Source of the DNA: Lachnospiraceae bacterium
GTDB lineage: Bacteria; Bacillota; Clostridia; Lachnospirales; Lachnospiraceae
DNA: 64,000 nucleotides
Assembly (NCBI GenBank): GCA_017546025.1
Contig: JAFYYS010000009.1
Coordinates: 39,627 to 103,626 of the forward strand
Reading direction: 5' to 3'
The notes under the pieces were generated by a model. It made no database searches and was not told where the DNA came from. It saw nothing but the letters and a program-made list of their open reading frames with translations. A program made the position numbers and the translations under genes. Below are positions 42,957-52,383 of the stretch, one piece after another; position 1 is the stretch's first letter, and the number at the start of each line of letters is the position of its first letter.

Positions 42957-43463
42957 TTACTGCAATTCCTTCACGAGACACAGCGATAATTCATCGTCAT
43001 TTCTGCACGGGGCGTTTGTTCCGAGTACTTCTCCCTCAAAATAAACTCCTGCGCCGTCGGGAACATACCCGCGCATGACATAAAATTTCTGCGCCGGACC
43101 GTATTCACTGTTCAGGCAGACATCCAGGTAGACTTTCGAATGAAGCTTACGCGCTTCCTCTTCCGCGCTGTCCATCAGTGCCGTCGCAACGCCCTTCCTT
43201 CTGTACGGTTCAAACACAATCAGGTCCACCACGCCCGGAATTCCCTGATTCTTCAGACCGCCCCATATGCAGGCATAGTACAGAAACACATATCCCGCAA
43301 TCTGATTCTCATAAAGGGCCAGAAGCGCCGAGCACTTCCCGTTCTCCTGATTCTCCAGCTGGTTCTTCAGATAGGTCACGAAAGCATCCGATTCATCGTG
43401 ATCCGCTTTGCAGATGCCGGAGATGTCATCATATGTCATTTTCCTGATTTGCACGTTACTCAT
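42957..43463 (-). CDS. GNAT-family acetyltransferase
   Basis: A 168-residue GNAT enzyme. The acetyl-CoA binding motif A reads VDLIVFEPYRRKGVATALM, and motif B includes YLDVCLNSEYGPAQKFYVMRGY. Such enzymes transfer acetyl groups to amines of small molecules or proteins. The substrate is unknown. It is one of several GNAT genes in this accessory region and sits between a P-loop kinase gene and tcdA. Confidence 0.87.
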   Translation of the reverse strand: MSNVQIRKMTYDDISGICKADHDESDAFVTYLKNQLENQENGKCSALLALYENQIAGYVFLYYACIWGGLKNQGIPGVVDLIVFEPYRRKGVATALMDSAEEEARKLHSKVYLDVCLNSEYGPAQKFYVMRGYVPDGAGVYFEGEVLGTNAPCRNDDELSLCLVKELQ

Positions 43464-43479
43464 CTCTACCTTAGCCCGC

Positions 43480-43965
43480 TTATTTCATTATCGTTTCCGC
43501 AATCTGCCGGACAGTCATGTCATTTGTCTCGAGAGCATCCTCGAAAGATGCGAAATGCTTGAGCGAATTCAGGCTGACTCTCAGCCATTCTTCGGTCCTC
43601 CACTCGCACCGGGTGTCGTTCTTCCAGCGGGTGATCAGATGCTCTTCGTCACAGACAAGAGTAACCGTTTTCAGGTCGAGCTGCAATCCCTTGATGCCGT
43701 CTTTGATGCTTTGCCAGACGTTTCTGTCATCCATCAGCCACACGAGCACAATATGGTTGCAGGCCGTGCATCTGCTGTAGTTGCCGATCATGTGGAGAAT
43801 GTTGTCGACGGCCATTGCCCGCGTCTCAGCATTCCCGACGAACGGATGGATGTCCATGCACCAGTCCCCGTCAATGAACGCCGTTCCGGGATTCGAATCC
43901 GCGATATACTTGCCGACCGTCGTCTTCCCGACCCCCATCGGTCCGTTGATCACTATAACTCTCAA
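43480..43965 (-). CDS. P-loop kinase-like protein, tail-less paralogue
   Basis: A protein of about 161 residues with Walker A NGPMGVGKTT and a following IDGDWCMDIHP. It is clearly related to the kinase domain at 16456-17199 (DGDWCWCVNP) but lacks that Lys/Ala tail. I start it at TTG 43963-43965, because AGGAGG lies five bases before it and the TTG overlaps the TGA of the upstream gene (TTGA). The longer ATG-started frame would add 14 residues inside that gene. The substrate is unknown; a small-molecule or nucleoside kinase role is the family expectation. Confidence 0.82.
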   Translation of the reverse strand: MRVIVINGPMGVGKTTVGKYIADSNPGTAFIDGDWCMDIHPFVGNAETRAMAVDNILHMIGNYSRCTACNHIVLVWLMDDRNVWQSIKDGIKGLQLDLKTVTLVCDEEHLITRWKNDTRCEWRTEEWLRVSLNSLKHFASFEDALETNDMTVRQIAETIMK

Positions 43966-44504
43966 GGTTGCCTCCTGTTCGTCCTCGCATTTCTGTTTCG
44001 GCAGCAAATCTTCCTCAGGTGCTCCTCCATGCGGCTGATCATCTCTTCATATTGTTCTTCGTCAAGCACCGCCTCCGTAACCTCCAGCCCATCGAATATG
44101 CATCGGGACTGCTCCCTGTCATACTTCGGATTTGCTGCGAGTACCCTGATTTCGTCGGCTTTTCGGATGACAAATACGATGTATCCCTCATCAATCACTT
44201 CCTCCGGCGCAAGCTCGAACCGGTAGTCATTATCCCGATTGATATCGGAAGGATACACCCTGTCATAGATGCACCCGAATGCCGCAGCGGCGTCCATGGT
44301 GAACAGCTCCGCATCCTCCGGCGCATTCTTCAGCTTATCATAAACCTTGGCCAAAGCGTTGTCGAGAATCGCATTTATGATGCCTTCGGGCAGCATTTTC
44401 CCGTTCATGCAGAACGCAAAATGTCCGCTTAAGCGGTCGCACGTGCTCCATTCCCTGACCTCATCAAACATGATTGCAAACTTGTACGGATCCCCGATTA
44501 TCAT
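43962..44504 (-). CDS. Imm42-like immunity protein
   Basis: A 180-residue protein whose N-terminus (MIIGDPYKFAIMFDEV) and layout resemble the Imm42 group of predicted immunity proteins, which protect against polymorphic toxins. No toxin gene lies next to it, so it would be an orphan immunity gene. It overlaps the P-loop kinase gene by four bases and is probably co-translated. The family call is by eye from the N-terminal pattern and is moderate. Confidence 0.72.
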   Translation of the reverse strand: MIIGDPYKFAIMFDEVREWSTCDRLSGHFAFCMNGKMLPEGIINAILDNALAKVYDKLKNAPEDAELFTMDAAAAFGCIYDRVYPSDINRDNDYRFELAPEEVIDEGYIVFVIRKADEIRVLAANPKYDREQSRCIFDGLEVTEAVLDEEQYEEMISRMEEHLRKICCRNRNARTNRRQP

Positions 44505-44531
44505 GAAAGCTGTCCCTCCAAAACAGTATTC

Positions 44532-45296
44532 TCAACCTTTCCTGACAACATAAATATAGCGTGCCATTTTCCTCGAAAACTGTTCAAACGGCTCTGTAAC
44601 ACAGTCCGTCTGCAGCATCAGCAGGTCAAACCATTCCCGATTGCCCTCGGCCTCAAAATTCTTTTGATGCTTTAAGGCTGCCAGCCGTTTCCCGGATAAC
44701 AAGTCGTAGGTCTCCCGCGTGATGTCCTCCGCCTCATACCGGATTCCGCAGCGGTCAAATGCTTCCGCAAGGACGGTTGTCTTCACATTCTCCGTTTTGG
44801 GCATCACATCGCCTTCCTGATAACCCACAAACAGAACGCCGTCTTTCTTCAGCCATGTCAGGATCTGCCGCACAAACGCCTCCATGTCCGGCGCAAAATA
44901 CATGGAATCCATCGAAACAACCAGGTCAAATTGTTCCGCATGATAATCAATCTCTCCGATACGTCCCTGCCGGAATTCCGACCGGTTCGGGAACGCTTTC
45001 TGCGCAGCGAGAATCGCATTCCCGGAATAATCAAATCCGTGAATAAAAGCGTTCGTCCTTTCCTGCAGATAACCGAGCATCTTCCCGTTTCCGCACCCGA
45101 TATCAAGAATGTGAGTGTCCGGTCCGTCGGGAATGTACTTGAGGATTCTGTCTATCTGCTTCACATCACTGAAGCCGTCCTGCGAGAAATCCTGCCCGAA
45201 AGCGTCCCTGCAGAACGCCGCGAATGCCTTCGACTCCCCGGTCATCTTATAGAATTGCTCATATTCGTTGTAAAACAAAAGCTCTGAATCGTTCAT
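44532..45296 (-). CDS. SAM-dependent methyltransferase
   Basis: A 254-residue class I methyltransferase with motif I ILDIGCGNGKML, acidic loop IHGFDYSG, motif IV LVVSMDSMYFAPD and LTWLKKDGVLFVGYQ. The substrate is unknown. It overlaps the upstream GNAT gene by four bases (ATGA), suggesting coupled expression. Confidence 0.87.
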   Translation of the reverse strand: MNDSELLFYNEYEQFYKMTGESKAFAAFCRDAFGQDFSQDGFSDVKQIDRILKYIPDGPDTHILDIGCGNGKMLGYLQERTNAFIHGFDYSGNAILAAQKAFPNRSEFRQGRIGEIDYHAEQFDLVVSMDSMYFAPDMEAFVRQILTWLKKDGVLFVGYQEGDVMPKTENVKTTVLAEAFDRCGIRYEAEDITRETYDLLSGKRLAALKHQKNFEAEGNREWFDLLMLQTDCVTEPFEQFSRKMARYIYVVRKG

Positions 45297-45745
45297 TGTT
45301 CCTCTGAAACCTGTCTTTTCAGGAGCAGCAGGTATTCCGTCGTGTCCTCTTCCGGCTTCTTCTCGCCGGTAGCGACGAAGCCGTGCCGCTCATAAAAGCG
45401 GATAGCTTTCACATTTTTCTCGAGTGCCCAGAGATGGTCCGCGTTGTGCTCTTTTACCGCGAATTCCAGCAATTTGGAGCCGATAGCGGCATTCTGCAGC
45501 ACCGGCTCGACAAACAGCCTCGCGATATAGGTTCCCTCAATCTTTATGAATCCTTTGACGACGCCGTCATCATATACATACAGGCTGTCAAGCGCACCTT
45601 CGTAGCTGCGCATAAGCGACGGGACCTGCAGCTCGTCAAAATAGTACCAATCGTTTTTAAATATCGGATAGAAATACAGGCGGTAATTGAATATCTGTAT
45701 CTCTGCAATCCGCGCCAAGTCTTTCTGCTCTGCTTTTCTGATCAT
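45293..45745 (-). CDS. GNAT-family acetyltransferase
   Basis: A 150-residue GNAT enzyme. Motif A reads YIARLFVEPVLQNAAIGSKLL and motif B WALEKNVKAIRFYERHGF. The long open frame upstream is not coding: GGGAG lies just before the internal ATG at 45745, which gives the normal family length. It is coupled to the methyltransferase gene. Confidence 0.87.
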   Translation of the reverse strand: MIRKAEQKDLARIAEIQIFNYRLYFYPIFKNDWYYFDELQVPSLMRSYEGALDSLYVYDDGVVKGFIKIEGTYIARLFVEPVLQNAAIGSKLLEFAVKEHNADHLWALEKNVKAIRFYERHGFVATGEKKPEEDTTEYLLLLKRQVSEEQ

Positions 45746-45765
45746 AGTCTCTCCCTGCCCGGAAG

Positions 45766-46311
45766 TCATTCCTCTTTCAGCCATTTCTCGAGGCCTCTGT
45801 CGGTCCAGACCTGCACCTCGACATAGCATTCCGGTCCATACTTGAAATCCGGATTCCATATCTGCGGAAGCCCGTATTTCTTAATGATTTCCCAGATTTC
45901 CTCAAAGTTGTAAAGCCGGTTGCGGTATTCCTTGCCGTCCTTCGTATTACCGCTGAAGGTCGGGTGGGAATCACCGTAGGTAAATGTCACCTGGCTCATG
46001 TCAAGCTCATCGGTATCGACGGTAATCCATGCCGTGTTTTCGTACCATTTTTCAAAGAAAGGGCACTTCTCCACCACAAAATAGTGGGGCGTGGTTCTCT
46101 CCGGCTGCCCGCCCATCTTGATGAACTCGTTCCGAAGAATGCCCTCGAAACGCCTTCTCTTCTGCACATAATCATCGGGGCGTTTGGAGAGGAAGATATC
46201 CGGTTTCTCCGTCTTAATCCGCTGCAGCACCTTCTCGGCTTCTTCGTCCGACAGATCCGAAATGCTGCGAAGCGGCCCCGTGCTCTTTTCAAAATAGTGA
46301 TATAAAATCAT
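45766..46311 (-). CDS. Conserved hypothetical protein
   Basis: A 181-residue protein beginning MILYHYFEKS, of a type I have seen in Bacillota without a named function. A central segment (GGQPERTTPHYFVVEKCPFF) and VTFTYGDSHPTF suggest a compact alpha/beta fold. GGGGGAG precedes the ATG. It might be an immunity or ADP-ribosyl-related protein, but nothing in the sequence decides that. Confidence 0.75.
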   Translation of the reverse strand: MILYHYFEKSTGPLRSISDLSDEEAEKVLQRIKTEKPDIFLSKRPDDYVQKRRRFEGILRNEFIKMGGQPERTTPHYFVVEKCPFFEKWYENTAWITVDTDELDMSQVTFTYGDSHPTFSGNTKDGKEYRNRLYNFEEIWEIIKKYGLPQIWNPDFKYGPECYVEVQVWTDRGLEKWLKEE

Positions 46312-46343
46312 GCCTGACTCCCCCTTTACTGCTTACCCGGTCA

Positions 46344-46661
46344 TTATTTATGATGCTTCGCTTCAATCACGGTATACGCAACCGCCAGTCCGATGGATGC
46401 CAAAACGGTTCCGAGGATCGTAATAATGAACAGCGGAGAATTCTGCTTCAAAAAGAGAAGCGGGATACCGAACAATTCCAAAACACCGGCATAGACGAAC
46501 CAGAGGACCGCCACTGCGTGATTGTATTTTTTGACATCGTCCACCTCAGGCGGCTCTGCTCCTGCAAAGAAGCCGACTGCCTTTTCCGCTTTCCATGCAT
46601 ACAAACCGATTCCGCATATCAGAATCGCTACGACACTCCAAATAATAAACCCAACCCACAT
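46344..46661 (-). CDS. Small three-helix membrane protein
   Basis: A 105-residue protein with three hydrophobic helices (about 4-22, 48-68, 76-98) and the sequence KAVGFFAGAEPPEVDDVKKYN between the first two. This is a common small membrane family in Clostridia with no assigned role. GAGGTG precedes the ATG. Confidence 0.75.
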   Translation of the reverse strand: MWVGFIIWSVVAILICGIGLYAWKAEKAVGFFAGAEPPEVDDVKKYNHAVAVLWFVYAGVLELFGIPLLFLKQNSPLFIITILGTVLASIGLAVAYTVIEAKHHK

Positions 46662-46683
46662 AATCTTTCACCTCACTTTATGC

Positions 46684-47460
46684 TCACTCTGACTCTTCCG
46701 AATATTCCCGGTACGCCTCGTCAATGCGGGGCTTGAAGGCCTCATAGTCCTCCCATCGGAACGGGAAACCGTAGAGTTCGGCATTCAGATGCTCTTTGGC
46801 GAATGCTTTCACTGCGTCCGTGTATGCACCTTCAAAATACTCCTTGACGAACGCACGGGCCTTTTCCTTGACCTCGTCCTCCATGAAATATCCTTCGCTT
46901 CCTTCAAGGAAGTCCGCAGGCGTTTTCGTGTGGCGCTTAATTCTTGCTATGAAGTTGCGCGTCTCACGAATATCATCCTCATCCATTTCTGCAGAGGGCT
47001 GATAGAAATTGTTTTCGAAAATCCACATCAGCAGATAGGCAAAATCATCGTACGAGTTTCCCCATATAATCTTCTTGTCTTCCTCCGTCAGCGTTTTCTC
47101 ATTTTTCTCAAACTGCTTGCAGTACAGCTCACAGGCGATGCCATAGGTGTATCCCTCATTCTTGTACAGGGCTTCGGCAAATGTGACGGGAACCGTCGGA
47201 TGCGCATCCTCCTCCGCTTTCTGCGCCTTGAGTTTTCGAATCTTCAGTATCAGGTGAATGAACAACCATTCCCACAATAAGCCGATTACGAGAAGAATCA
47301 CAAACCCCGTAACAGAATTATTGAAAAATGCCACCAAAGCAAGGAAGAAAAAACCAAGCGCAAGTATCTGGACAAACACATCCCCTACGATGTTTGAGGA
47401 AATCTCTCCTGCAAGTATCTCACTTTTTGTCGGTTCTTTTCTTTGTTGTACTCCTCTCAT
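46684..47460 (-). CDS. Membrane-anchored protein of unknown function
   Basis: A 258-residue protein with two N-terminal membrane helices (about 26-68) followed by a helical cytoplasmic domain rich in aromatic and acidic residues. AAAGGATTGGGG precedes the chosen ATG; the longer frame adds 19 unlikely residues. No family is recognised. Confidence 0.72.
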   Translation of the reverse strand: MRGVQQRKEPTKSEILAGEISSNIVGDVFVQILALGFFFLALVAFFNNSVTGFVILLVIGLLWEWLFIHLILKIRKLKAQKAEEDAHPTVPVTFAEALYKNEGYTYGIACELYCKQFEKNEKTLTEEDKKIIWGNSYDDFAYLLMWIFENNFYQPSAEMDEDDIRETRNFIARIKRHTKTPADFLEGSEGYFMEDEVKEKARAFVKEYFEGAYTDAVKAFAKEHLNAELYGFPFRWEDYEAFKPRIDEAYREYSEESE

Positions 47461-47503
47461 CCCCAATCCTTTCCTTTCGACGGTTTTAACAGAAAACGAA
47501 GCA

Positions 47504-47857
47504 TCACCCTTCTGCATTCCTGTGCGTACTCAGCAGCTTGCCCCGCGTACCGTCTACAAAGCATACGCCCGGATCTGAGGGCAGGTATTTCACTTCGACG
47601 GCGTCGACCTCAAATCTGTCGTTCGGAGCCAGCACTTCAAGCTCAACCATATAGACTATATTATCAACACTGTACTCACACACCGGATTCCAGCATCCCT
47701 CCACGACTCGTGATCCGCTGATCTTCCCTTTCCACTCGCTGTAAAGATAATGTCCGGTAACAGTGCCGGTGCATCTGTCCATTAAGCGGGAGTTTCGGAA
47801 TCCCTTCAAAACGTAAAAGAGCACACATACGGCGATAACAATCGGAACATAAATCAT
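47504..47857 (-). CDS. DUF3592-like membrane protein
   Basis: A 117-residue protein: one N-terminal membrane helix (about 2-18) and a beta-rich domain (CTGTVTGHYLYSEWKG...NPVCEYSVDNIVYMVELEVL...VEVKYLPSDPGVCFVDG) with the strand pattern of DUF3592. I begin at the ATG just after a GTG because GGGGAGG then has ideal spacing. The role is unknown. Confidence 0.75.
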   Translation of the reverse strand: MIYVPIVIAVCVLFYVLKGFRNSRLMDRCTGTVTGHYLYSEWKGKISGSRVVEGCWNPVCEYSVDNIVYMVELEVLAPNDRFEVDAVEVKYLPSDPGVCFVDGTRGKLLSTHRNAEG

Positions 47858-47887
47858 CACATTACCTCCCCACTCAGTTTATTATCA

Positions 47888-48745
47888 TTACTGCTCCGCT
47901 AAATCGCTGATGAACCTGAGCATATCCGCCTCGGTCTCTTTTGCATAATCATACCCGCAATGTGCGGCGACTTCCCCGGCAGTTATGCTCCAAAGCTTCA
48001 CAACTGCATGAAAGGCTTCCCGGATGCTCTCATAATCTGCTGTCGGATAGGTCTTTTTGTATAAGCTGAACCGCTCTTCATCAAGCAGCTTCTCCATGTT
48101 ACAGTCCAGAATCCCCATGTCTACCGGCTGGCCGGCACGGAGGAACAGATCCCACCTGATCAGCCTGTTCAGAAGGTCACGAACCGCCACATTCAGGTAA
48201 AACATTGCCGACGGAAGCTCTTTCCTCAGGGTATATTCCGCAAATGTTTTCAGAACCCACCAGAATTCATTACATGTTTCATGGAATTCCTCTTCCGAAG
48301 GCTTTTGCGCAAACCACGTCTGCTTTTCACTAAGGCGCTCTATCGCCGGCAGTATGCCGTCCTTGTCAAGAATCTTCAGATACGTGTCTCCGATCCAGAC
48401 GTTTTCATGATTCGGTTCCCCGTAATACCTTGCCAGGAAAGCATCCTTATCCATGGCATTTATCACAATCGTGACGCCGTCGCGGAAGACCATCAGATGG
48501 GCTTTTGTATTGTTCGGGAAAAGCTCCGGATAATTCCTGTCGCCCCGGTACAGCAGGATCCGGTCTCCGAAACAGGTCGCAAAGACGTCCCCGTCGAACC
48601 TTTCGATGTCGGTTACCACAAAACAAAAGTTGTAATAATCGTACTTTCTTTTGGGAACCAGATTGGTCCTGATTACGGCCCTTACCGCTTCATCCGCGGC
48701 CGCTACACGCAATACCGCATCCAGTACTTCCTTTTCGCTTCGCAT
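47888..48745 (-). CDS. Aminoglycoside 6-adenylyltransferase-like protein, catalytic residues lost
   Basis: A 285-residue protein of the ANT(6)/AadE family by its MRSEKEVLDAVL start, FVVTDIERF and CNEFWWV motifs and full length. The nucleotidyltransferase signature is broken. The Gly-Ser of GSRTN is missing (AVIRTN). The Asp-x-Asp region before the FVVTD strand reads YDYYNFCF. The later catalytic Asp strand reads VTIVINAM. Aminoglycoside adenylylation is therefore doubtful. It may be a non-catalytic paralogue or a decaying resistance gene. A terminator lies upstream, separating it from the XRE gene. Confidence 0.85.
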   Translation of the reverse strand: MRSEKEVLDAVLRVAAADEAVRAVIRTNLVPKRKYDYYNFCFVVTDIERFDGDVFATCFGDRILLYRGDRNYPELFPNNTKAHLMVFRDGVTIVINAMDKDAFLARYYGEPNHENVWIGDTYLKILDKDGILPAIERLSEKQTWFAQKPSEEEFHETCNEFWWVLKTFAEYTLRKELPSAMFYLNVAVRDLLNRLIRWDLFLRAGQPVDMGILDCNMEKLLDEERFSLYKKTYPTADYESIREAFHAVVKLWSITAGEVAAHCGYDYAKETEADMLRFISDLAEQ

Positions 48746-48833
48746 GTTTCGTCCTCACCTGTCTTCTGTTCAGTCAACTGCTGCCAAAAGATTATTTCTA
48801 TTCATTGTACCATATTTGGGTGTCTGCGTCCAT

Positions 48834-48861
48834 AAAAAGAAGGAGAGCCGAAGCTCTCCTT
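48834..48861 (-). terminator. Intrinsic terminator of the XRE/GyrI-like gene
   Basis: On the minus strand AAGGAGAGC and GCTCTCCTT pair around a TTCG loop, followed by CTTTTTATG. It lies 15 bases after the stop codon at 48877. Confidence 0.85.
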
Positions 48862-48876
48862 ACTGTAAAAATCGGT

Positions 48877-49545
48877 TCATTCGCAGGCGATATACACGTC
48901 CATGCTCTCGCCGTCCGTCTCAAAGCAGGGAATAACGCCTTCCCACGCCTGCCTCAGACCGTTGGTCCTCATGAAGTCGCCCAAGGTGTGATATGCTCCC
49001 GGGATCGTGACGAACGGATTGTCAAACGGTCTGTCAATGTGGATTGCGGCATATTTGTGCGTCGGCTGCTCCTTAATCTCGACTCCTTCGGGCGCAATCC
49101 CCTCAGGAATGATCCACGCGGCCGTGTAGCCATGCATTTTAAACACATTCACCTGCTCCTGCGAAAGATGCGGAAAATCCCACCCAATCACCTTCGGGTT
49201 GGTGTCCCCATTTTCCTTCGCGATCTTATAAACGCGCCCCATCGCGTCGCTTTCCGGTTCGGTGCTCAGCACCGTATGTTCCACGTAACGGAAACCGGGG
49301 ACCTCCTCAACACGAAGGTTCGTGTACGCGGTACTGCGCTTGTCCATCTCGTCCCGGAAGAGGTTGTCCAAGGAGCAGTTGAATACCTTGCACAGTTCCA
49401 GCGCCTTGTCCATTTCGGGATTGGCAGCATCGCTCTCCCACTTTGAAATCGTCTGCCGGCTCACATTCAGTTTCTCGGCGAGCGCCTCCTGCGTCATGCC
49501 GCCGCTCAGCTGGCGAAGATATTGAAGATTTGTTCCGAAGCTCAT
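48877..49545 (-). CDS. XRE regulator with GyrI-like ligand-binding domain
   Basis: A 222-residue protein. The XRE helix-turn-helix spans about 1-65 (MTQEALAEKLNVSRQTISKWES). A C-terminal GyrI/AraC effector-binding-like domain covers about 75-222 (VEEVPGFRYVEHTVLS, KYAAIHIDRPF, WEGVIPCFETDG), a fold that binds hydrophobic small molecules. It is probably a ligand-responsive repressor of its own promoter; a symmetric inverted repeat lies just upstream. It is monocistronic with its own terminator. Confidence 0.88.
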   Translation of the reverse strand: MSFGTNLQYLRQLSGGMTQEALAEKLNVSRQTISKWESDAANPEMDKALELCKVFNCSLDNLFRDEMDKRSTAYTNLRVEEVPGFRYVEHTVLSTEPESDAMGRVYKIAKENGDTNPKVIGWDFPHLSQEQVNVFKMHGYTAAWIIPEGIAPEGVEIKEQPTHKYAAIHIDRPFDNPFVTIPGAYHTLGDFMRTNGLRQAWEGVIPCFETDGESMDVYIACE

Positions 49546-49564
49546 ACGTTTTCTCCTTTACTCA

Positions 49565-49592
49565 GTACTTGTCTGCGTCGCGTCGCAAGTAC
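49565..49592. promoter_or_regulatory. Inverted repeat upstream of the XRE/GyrI-like gene
   Basis: GTACTTG and CAAGTAC are perfect 7-bp arms whose centres are 21 bases apart, i.e. on the same DNA face. It lies 20 bases before the start codon and could be the operator bound by the regulator. Confidence 0.5.
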
Positions 49593-49678
49593 AGAATATC
49601 ATGCATAAGCCGTACATTCCACCAACCCCGGGGTGCATTTCCCGCGGAAAATGCCACCTCAGGTTGCGCGCGTCAACA

Positions 49679-51249
<1,571 letters not shown>

Positions 51250-51309
51250 CAGTCCCACTCCTTTTCATAACATTTTATCATATTCAACGGCACTCGTCTA
51301 TAACGGAAC

Positions 51310-51337
51310 GGCAGGAGAAGATTTCTCTCCTCCTGCC
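51310..51337. repeat. Hairpin between accessory genes
   Basis: GGCAGGAG and CTCCTGCC are perfect 8-bp arms with a 12-base, pyrimidine-rich centre. It lies just after the GNAT-like gene and before the next minus-strand gene. There is no T-tract, so terminator activity is uncertain. Confidence 0.45.
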
Positions 51338-51357
51338 ATGAATCCTTGTAACACCGG

Positions 51358-51669
51358 TTACTTTGCGATCGAAGCCAATTTCTCTTTTACGGCCTTGAAA
51401 CGCTTGCTCTTGCGCACCGGATCATACCGCTCCTGATCCAGATACGGCAGATAATACCATGCCAGATTATGCGGCACCGACGGATCCGCGCAGCGACCCT
51501 TCTCAACATGCTGCAGCATCTTCTCGAGACAGTCCAACCTCTCCTCCTCCGTCTTCGGCAGAAACAGCATCATGTCGATGGAAGGATCCCCTGCGTATCG
51601 GTGTACGGCTTCACAATCTCCGGGCTCGATCGGCCGGATCACCAATCGTTCTGTTGTAATTACCTGCAT
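51358..51669 (-). CDS. Truncated GNAT-like protein with unrelated C-terminus
   Basis: A 103-residue protein. Residues 1-60 match the N-terminal half of a RimJ-type acetyltransferase (TERLVIRPIEPGDCEAVHRY). The acetyl-CoA-binding half is missing and is replaced by a short basic segment ending YDPVRKSKRFKAVKEKL. It is unlikely to be catalytically active. It may be a remnant joined to the end of another gene by deletion. The start is unclear since no good ribosome binding site is visible. Confidence 0.55.
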   Translation of the reverse strand: MQVITTERLVIRPIEPGDCEAVHRYAGDPSIDMMLFLPKTEEERLDCLEKMLQHVEKGRCADPSVPHNLAWYYLPYLDQERYDPVRKSKRFKAVKEKLASIAK

Positions 51670-51714
51670 AACCCTATACCATTCCGTTTTTCAATCATAA
51701 AAAGCTCCGATCCG

Positions 51715-52329
51715 CTACGCCAGCGAAACCCGGTCATCCTCAATGTAAACGGCCTGCCCGTCGCTGAGAAGGATATCCGTGTCATTTTCCGGAAGCTCCG
51801 TCATTCTGTCGCCGGCCCAATGGGAAACAATCGAATTCGGAATGAAATGCATTCCTTCGTTCATATTGCCCGCTGCAAACATGCTTCCGGCACTGATTCC
51901 GACATAGACAAGCCCCGCATTTACAGTGGCCTTCAGCACTTCGTCAAAGCCCGTCCTGCGCATTTCACGGCACAACACGTTTGTATCTCCGCCGGAAACA
52001 AATACGGCGTCAAACGATTTTGCTTCTTCGGGAGTCAGCAGCCTCGAGACCATCGCAGGCTTCTCAACAAACGCCGAATATGTCCTTTGATATCCCTTCG
52101 ACAGTAACAGCTCAAGGTTGTAAATCAGGACATTCTCACTGCGGATACCCATTTTGGCAAATGCATCCAGACAGATTGCAAGCCCTTCCCTCGCGCCGTC
52201 TGTTTCGATTCCGGCCGTGGGAACCAGCAGGATTCTTAATTCATCGGGCTTCTTCCCGCATCTGCGCATGAAAATATCCGTCAGCGAACCCGATAAGCCG
52301 CTTGAAGTTAACAGCATAGTTCTCTTCAT
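51715..52329 (-). CDS. Peptidase S51-like protein (dipeptidase E/cyanophycinase fold)
   Basis: A 204-residue protein with the nucleophile elbow GISAGSMF (Ser) and the upstream FVSGGDTNVL, as in peptidase S51. The fold is Rossmann-like and cytoplasmic, and members cleave Asp-X dipeptides. A following His (SIVSHWAGD) could complete the site. GGGAG precedes the chosen ATG, 12 codons inside the open frame. Confidence 0.87.
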   Translation of the reverse strand: MKRTMLLTSSGLSGSLTDIFMRRCGKKPDELRILLVPTAGIETDGAREGLAICLDAFAKMGIRSENVLIYNLELLLSKGYQRTYSAFVEKPAMVSRLLTPEEAKSFDAVFVSGGDTNVLCREMRRTGFDEVLKATVNAGLVYVGISAGSMFAAGNMNEGMHFIPNSIVSHWAGDRMTELPENDTDILLSDGQAVYIEDDRVSLA

Positions 52330-52383
52330 CAAAGCTTTCTCCCTCCCTTTCTCAACATCCTTCATGCATTGATATTTTACTTC

